Assembly (NCBI GenBank): GCA_014825775.1
Contig: MVAQ01000058.1
Location: 38,841 to 102,840 of the forward strand
DNA length: 64,000 nucleotides
Origin: Krasilnikovozyma curviuscula
Lineage: Eukaryota; Basidiomycota; Tremellomycetes; Cystofilobasidiales; Mrakiaceae
Direction: 5' to 3'
A model generated the notes under the pieces. It saw nothing but the letters and a program-made list of their open reading frames with translations, ran no database searches and was not told where the DNA came from. This document shows, piece by piece, positions 58,472-64,000 of the stretch; position 1 is the first letter of the stretch; each line of letters starts with the position of its first letter. The position numbers were made by a program, and so were the translations under genes.

Positions 58472-58747
58472 TTCTGTAGCTCTGTGGGGTAATGACAGAT
58501 TCAACCAGCTAGTGGGTGAACCGTTTCCTTGCTTTGAGCCGCTGTTACGCTGGTCGACGCCACAGAAGAGATCAAGTCAGTCCTATAGAAACCTTCTAGT
58601 GTCTTTTACGACAAAGATGCGAAGATAGTTGAAACCGACGAAGAAAGCACTCCATTTTCACCTTACAAAATCACGTTGCTCGCCACACGCTCTCGTGCGG
58701 TGGAGATAAAGCAGCACGCGAAGCCATCTTCACAACCATCATTCGAT

Positions 58748-61208
58748 ATGTTCTGCTTCCCGTCCTCAAGGAAGAGTTACAGGAGCCCCAACTATGAGAA
58801 ATTTCTACCTGAAGCACAATTTCTGGAGGATCCTCCAGCTTACAATAGATCTCGAGCTGCAAGCGACAATGGGGCAGCTTTGGCAGAGCTTCGCGAGCTA
58901 ATGAAGGAAAGGAGGCTCGATGCTTATGTCATTCCCAACGAGGATGAACATGCAAGTGAGATACCGTCTGCTTCAGAGGAGAGGAGGAGGTTCATCACAG
59001 GGTAAGCTAACCTCTTGATATCAAGTTGGTGTGAAGCTCACAATGCGTTACAGCTTCAAGGGATCTGCTGGACTTGCTGTAGTCACGAAGACATCTGCAA
59101 TGCTCTTTGTTGACTCTAGGTATTGGATAGCAGCTGAACAGCAGCTGGATAGTAGATTTTGGGAGCTGAAGAAGGAAGATCCTCGATCGAAAGCAGTCGG
59201 AGGCTTTGAAGATACGCTCTGCACCGTGAGCTATCCCCATTATAATTCTAGGACTGTAGACAAGTTTCTCATTTTCTTGTTCGAATCCAAACTGTACCTA
59301 GCTTCCAGCTGGTAGTGTCATCGGCGCAGATTCAAGATTGATCCCACCATCTATGTACGACTCTCTGTCAGCTGGCCTCTCTAAGTCGGGTTCTATGCTC
59401 GCGTGCACCTCGAGTGAGAACTTGATAGATCTATGCTGGAAAAATAAACCACCTAGACCATTAGATCCTATCTATCATCTCGGCATTGAATTCACTGGTA
59501 GGTAACTAGTCGCCATCATTCGCCAATCCCCATCGATGACCGTCCTGATCCGACTCTATCGGTACTCAGGCCAAACTTCGAGCGAGAAGATCTCCAACCT
59601 CAGAAGGACACTCTCAGAACACTCCGCAGAATCTGCTGTGAGTGGTATGGTGGTCTAGTAGATTGTCAAACAAGTGGACTAAGTTATCTTCTTTGACAGT
59701 TCTTCTCCACTGCACTGGACGACAACAACTGGCTTCTGAACCTCAGAGGACTCGATACACCAGGGGCACCGCTGTTTTACTCCTACGTCTACGTTTCACC
59801 CACCGAAGTGATACTTTTCATCGACAAACGCAAAGTTTCCAAAGAGGTGGAAGCGTCCTTGGAACTCGTAAATATTCAAATCAGAGACTATTCAGGTGTT
59901 TGGGAGTTCTTGAATGCTTTACAGACGGACGAATCTGTCGTAAGTTAACTAATGTTTTCAAGAATGAACTTCATCCCTGACAGCGACTCTATTTGGTCTT
60001 TCCAGGACCAAGTGTTTGTTGGAACCAACGCATCTTACGCTGTCGTGCAATCCCTCGGCTCCAAATCTTGCACTATCCCCTCGCCGATCAACATCTCCAA
60101 AGCGGTCAAGAACGCGACCGAGATCCAGGGCTTCATTAATTGTAACCTACGCGACGCCATCGCCATGGTCCGATGGTACGCGCTTCTCGAAGATCTCATC
60201 GTCCGTCAGAAGCAGCTGGTCACAGAGTATGAAGCGCAGGAGCTGTTTGCAATGTACAGGAAGGAAGAGAACTATTGGGATCGACCGTGCAGTTACATCA
60301 GCGCCAGCGGACCGAGTGCTGCGTTACCTCAGTAAGTTTTCAAAGACGATCGTTCTCTTTCTTTTTCCTTTGAGGGGGTGAATGTTGAAGTCTCTCGCTT
60401 CTTCTTCAGCTACGAGGCACCCGAGGAAGGCTCTCGTATCATCTCTCTGACTACGCCCTATCTCATGGACTCGTGCCAGCAGTACCTAGACGGCTCTATC
60501 GACACAACGCGGACGGTACATTTTGGAACTCCGACGTATGAGCAGAAGAGGGCGTTCACGAGGGTGCTTCAGGCGCATATCGCCGTCGACAGTCTTGTAT
60601 TCCCTGAGGGTACGACGGGGACGACGTTGAATGGGATTGTAAGGAGTAGGCTGTGGAAAGATGGATATGATTTCGGTCATGGCCCTGGCCATGGCATTGG
60701 TAGTTTTGGAGTCATTCATGAGAGTACGTTGCTTCTGCATGCGCATTCTTGCATCTGCAATTGAATAACGGGATTCTACTCACGCGATTTAGGTTCTACT
60801 GGACTCGGCACTCCTTTCGTCCTGAAAGAGGGACATGTCATCACCAATGAGCCCGGATTTTATGACGAAGGGAAGTTCGGATGTAGAATCGAGTCTACCA
60901 TTTGGGTAGAGAAGAAGCAGGTCGGTCCTGTGTTTGTTTGCATGTGTCGCATAAAGTATCTCACCTTTTTTCTATTGCAAAACCTTTGTTGATACCAGAC
61001 TTACCGCGCTTTTGGAGGAGATGTCTGGTTAGGGTTCAAGAGAGCGACACGCGTCCCCATCCAGTCTAAGCTCGTCGACTTCAGTCTCCTCTCGGCGGAA
61101 GAGAAAAAGTGGTTGAGGGAACACAATGAGCAGTGCTATAAAGATCTCAAGCCGCTTCTGAAGGGCGTAGATGACAGAGCGTACAAGCTTCTGGGCAGGT
61201 TTTTCTAG
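58748..61208 (+). CDS. Xaa-Pro aminopeptidase P (M24B)
   Basis: Metallopeptidase removing N-terminal residues before proline, cytosolic form, about 640 residues. Domains: two creatinase-like N-terminal repeats (LRELMKERRLDAYVIPNEDE; SSALDDNNWLLNLRG) and a C-terminal pita-bread domain. Metal ligands are all visible: MDSCQQYLDGSIDTTRTVHF (Asp, Asp), GPGHGIGSFGVIHE (His), ITNEPGFYDEG (Glu) and GCRIESTIW (Glu). The usual DSGGQYLDGTTD is DSCQQYLDGSID here, metal residues kept. Start ATG 58748 gives MFCFPSSRKSYRS; upstream frames begin only at TTG. Stop TAG is 61206-61208. It is divergent from the PhyH gene (276 bp). Confidence 0.93.
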
Positions 61209-62034
61209 ATTTTGTAGGCTTGGCTTCTGCTGTCTCAGTGTTTGATATGACCTCAGAAGTTGGTTTCTCAACATTGGTAGGTCTATGAATAGATCATACA
61301 AGTCCATACTCTTCTTGTTCATTACATTTTCGGTGAAGTAACCGTTTTCTTTCCTGTAGATAACCTGCTTTTATAGTTCCCTTGAAATCTTAGGTCTCAC
61401 TCATTATCAGTTGTGTAAGAACTTAGAGGGTCGCGTGCCTTACCCTGCTGTGTCCGCTGCTGAGCGAGGTCTGTTTCTTGCCTCCCGAAGAAGACAATGT
61501 ACAGAGCATTCATCTACCCAGTGTGACTTTCTTGATAGATCGTGGAGCGGGGCCACAATAATCACGTAACAGGCGCGCGTTATTTCTTTTAACTTTCCCG
61601 AACTTGCCTACATATTTTTTCTGCATATCTATCTGATTTTTTGTGCATCTTCTCTACTGTTCGACTAGTATTTACCGATGGGCTTCTGAGCTGTAACAAG
61701 CCAGGGTCAAATTTTGACCCCATAAAGTATACGACCGGTGAAAATGGCCTCTGCCGGGGCAAAAAACACAAGATCTGATCCAGGCGTTTGTCACCCACTC
61801 GTTACCAACGCTCACTCTCTCTCTCTCTTGCACCGCTTCTTCTTCCTCCCTTTCTATAATTTACTATCAGGTCACTCTAGTGCTCTCTAGACACCATCCA
61901 CACTCGTTCGGTTCTTTTTTATTAAGTCAGTCGTGTTCTCCATCCTCTGCCGTCGTCTATTTTGAACCAACCGTCCCCTTGGCAGATCCTCTGACACGTT
62001 TGTTTACCTGTCCCGCTTTCCCAGTTCAAACAGC
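61209..62034. other. Intergenic upstream of the mannoprotein gene
   Basis: About 826 bases between two plus-strand genes. It contains a CT-repeat tract (CTCTCTCTCTCTC at about 61811-61825), a TATAAT-like sequence near 61855, and a long pyrimidine-rich leader to 62030, a typical fungal promoter of a highly expressed gene. No ORF is convincing. Confidence 0.5.
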
Positions 62035-63862
62035 ATGCTTGCTCCTCTGGTCTCCCTAGCCGTGATGGCATCTGCTGTGTCTGCACAGTACACTGGTCAG
62101 TTTAGAACATCACTCAGTTTTATAGGGAAAGCAGAAGCCTCCTAACCTTTTGCTCGGCTCTCATCTTGACCCCCTGTTTCTGCAGCTACCTACACGCCCA
62201 ACAACCTCCCAGCTACCACTGAAGATGGACAATCAGGTACCAATCAGGTGAGTACGGAAGAAAAACTGATGAATTCATCAATCAAATCTCCTCACTGACA
62301 CCTCAGCCCATTTCGACGCAACGGTTTCCTGCCTCACCAGTGTTCAAGCTACGGTGCTTCATCCCAGACCTCCATGTGTCAAAATGCATACGTTAATTCT
62401 ATTGACGACTTCTGCTTGTGGTACGTAGAACGAGTGGAATTGCTTCAGTTTCCTCTGCAATGACAGTGACTGATTAGAAGGAGTGAACTTTTCGCTTTTC
62501 TTACAGGGCTCCACCAAGTACCACCTCCGAATACGGTAACAGTGCCATTGGCAACACTGAGCGTATTGAAGTTGCTTGGTGTATGAAGTCAGGTTATGGT
62601 GAGAACATGTCTCGTAGCATCCAACCTTAATCCTGGTTTTGACAGTTTATCCTCCGTCCTCACATAGGTACTCGTTTGATCCCAGATGGAACAATCACAG
62701 GAGCTCACTTCTTGGTTACTAGTCAATACGCGCAGATTACTGGTGAGTAACACTCTCACAGCTCCATAAATGACGCGCTTGTATTAACGCGTAGATGTTA
62801 TTTCCAGGTGTCGGCGACTTGACCAAGCTCAACATTCCAGCGGGTGATGATGGAGGAGAGCTTGATCCACATGGTGCTGACGGTTTGGGTAACCCAATCG
62901 GTGGTATCGTGTTCAGTTCCGCTTTCGGTACGTTGCGCCGCTCGTCTCTCCTTCTTCTTGGCTGACTTGAGTCCTTTTCTAGGTGGTGGAACCATCCAGA
63001 TACATGAGTGGACAAACTTCATGTCAAGTGGAGTGAGGAATCCTGGTGGCCAACCCCTTTTGTCAATAAGCGTACTTTGCTCACTTTTGTGCATCTTCCC
63101 AGGCTTTCTGCTTTAGAGTCTGTACTGGTAGCAACGCTGCTGAGTACTGTGAACACATATATGATACTCTTGGCTGCAACTGGAATATTCCGGGCTCCTA
63201 TGACCAGGGTAGCTTCGATCAATGCCAAGGAGATGCTGTTGAGCCTATGGGAGGTCAGTTCCGATACTTTTCCTGCTTCTCTGTTGTTTTCCTGATCCTG
63301 ACTTTTTCGTACCAGTCTATGGAACTTCGACCTTCTACCAAGGTGATGCCTCTACACCTGATGCCCACGCGCCATCAGCGACCTCGAACTGTCAAAGCTA
63401 TGGTACCATCTCCAACGGAGTTGCCGCCGCCATCACAGTCGCTTCTGCCACCAGCAGCAGTGCTTCGTCTTCAGTAGCAACCTCATCAGCTGCCTCATCT
63501 GCTGCTTCAGGAAGTGCCTCAGCATCTTCTGCTGCGAGCATCGCTTCATCCACCATTGGCAGTGTTTCTTCTGTCAGCTCTGTTTCTCGCATTACATCGG
63601 CCACTGGTCAGTTTTTTTTAGTTTTTTTTTCGATCTCCCGGTGCTGAATTATTTTTCATGACTTTCAGCTGGTGCTTCATTATCTGCATCCAGACTATCT
63701 TCCAGCCTCGCCGGTGGTGCATCATCCGGTGCTTCTGCATCAGGAGGTTCAGCCGCTGCTGCCGCCAGTAGCAGCAGAGTATCCTCCAGCAACAAAGTTG
63801 CCGTTTTTGGTTCCGCTCTTGTTGGAACCATCATCGCAAGTTTCTTTTTTGTTCTCGCCTAA
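62035..63862 (+). CDS. GPI-anchored MP88-type 'macrophage activating' glycoprotein
   Basis: Cell-surface mannoprotein of the basidiomycete family annotated as macrophage activating glycoprotein (MP88 in Cryptococcus). Signal peptide MLAPLVSLAVMASAVSAQYT. Family blocks: ATYTPNNLPATTEDGQSGTN, MCQNAYVNSIDDFCLW, NTERIEVAWCMKSGYGTRLI, PDGTITGAHFLVTSQYAQIT, GDDGGELDPHGADGLGNPIG and VFSSAFGGGTIQIHEWTNFM. A Cys-rich part (HIYDTLGCNWNIPGSYDQGS) precedes a Ser/Ala-rich stalk and a hydrophobic tail (SNKVAVFGSALVGTIIASFF) suited to GPI attachment. About nine exons; stop TAA 63860-63862. Molecular function is not established; it is a wall or surface glycoprotein. The 138 bases after the stop are 3' flank. 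Confidence 0.85.
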
Positions 63863-64000
63863 GTTGGCTTGTTATTATTCCCGTTTCTATGTCGATGTGG
63901 TGTTTTGTGTCACTTCTTTTGGTCTAGCATTGTGATTAATTAGACTCGAAAGCATAATAAAATATTTCAGTTGTTTATTCAAGATAGATTGATTAAGGAC

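Noticed and set aside
63398..63834. Minus-strand Ala/Glu-rich open frames under the mannoprotein stalk
   Set aside because: They mirror the Ser/Ala-rich codon bias of the plus-strand gene and have no independent support.

Overview
The window is gene-dense nuclear DNA from a basidiomycete fungus. Nearly every gene is cut by several short introns (mostly 45-90 nt, GTRNGT donors, branch sites of CTGAC type). The gene set fits Agaricomycotina and most resembles Tremellomycetes: an MP88-type 'macrophage activating' mannoprotein, a two-finger C2H2/fungal-trans regulator and a NADPH oxidase. The lineage is inferred from memory of families, not from a search. I find no transposon, tRNA, rRNA or CRISPR array. 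I read 30 protein-coding genes: 28 with a recognisable family or architecture (one of them a small secreted protein of unknown role) and two unrecognised.

Layout. 0.4-3.1 kb: secreted two-LysM protein (-) and TMEM256/DUF423 membrane protein (-). 3.5-8.3 kb: DNA2 helicase-nuclease (+). 8.6-12.8 kb: mitochondrial HMG-box protein and Cid1-type nucleotidyltransferase (+). 12.9-17.8 kb: mitochondrial citrate carrier (-), then two short-chain dehydrogenases (+). 18.0-21.5 kb: zinc-finger transcription factor. 22.1-30 kb: RPS18, RIB3, a 5'-nucleotidase and a serine carboxypeptidase (all +). 30-38.7 kb: an unknown acidic protein (-), an EAF elongation factor (+), an unknown protein (-), CDK8 (+) and DED1 (+). 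39.2-43.6 kb: a divergent pair, MFS permease (-) and FAD amine/amino-acid oxidase (+). 43.9-50.4 kb: cyclophilin (+), type-B carboxylesterase (-), NADPH oxidase (-). 50.7-53.2 kb: dihydroxyacetone kinase (-). 54.1-61.2 kb: small secreted protein (+), mitochondrial release factor (-), PhnZ/TmpB-like HD oxygenase (+), PhyH/TmpA-like Fe/2OG oxygenase (-), Xaa-Pro aminopeptidase (+). 62-63.9 kb: GPI-type mannoprotein (+).

The most interesting element is the convergent pair at 56.3-58.5 kb: a PhnZ-like HD-domain mixed-valent di-iron oxygenase next to a phytanoyl-CoA-dioxygenase-family enzyme. In bacteria these two families work in sequence (PhnY*/PhnZ, TmpA/TmpB) to hydroxylate and then oxidatively cleave the C-P bond of aminoethyl-type phosphonates. 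Their adjacency in a fungal nuclear genome suggests a two-enzyme organophosphonate catabolic module, which I do not know to be described in basidiomycetes.

A second theme is unusual gene structure. I see microexons of 9, 11 and 13 nt, two genes whose start ATG is immediately followed by an intron, a last exon of only six bases, and a cyclophilin intron carrying a diverged copy of the next exon's start that would act as a poison acceptor. Exon boundaries were placed by hand from splice signals and protein continuity. Gene ends are firmer than internal junctions, and the 5' end of the Cid1-like gene and the 3' end of the dihydroxyacetone kinase gene are uncertain.
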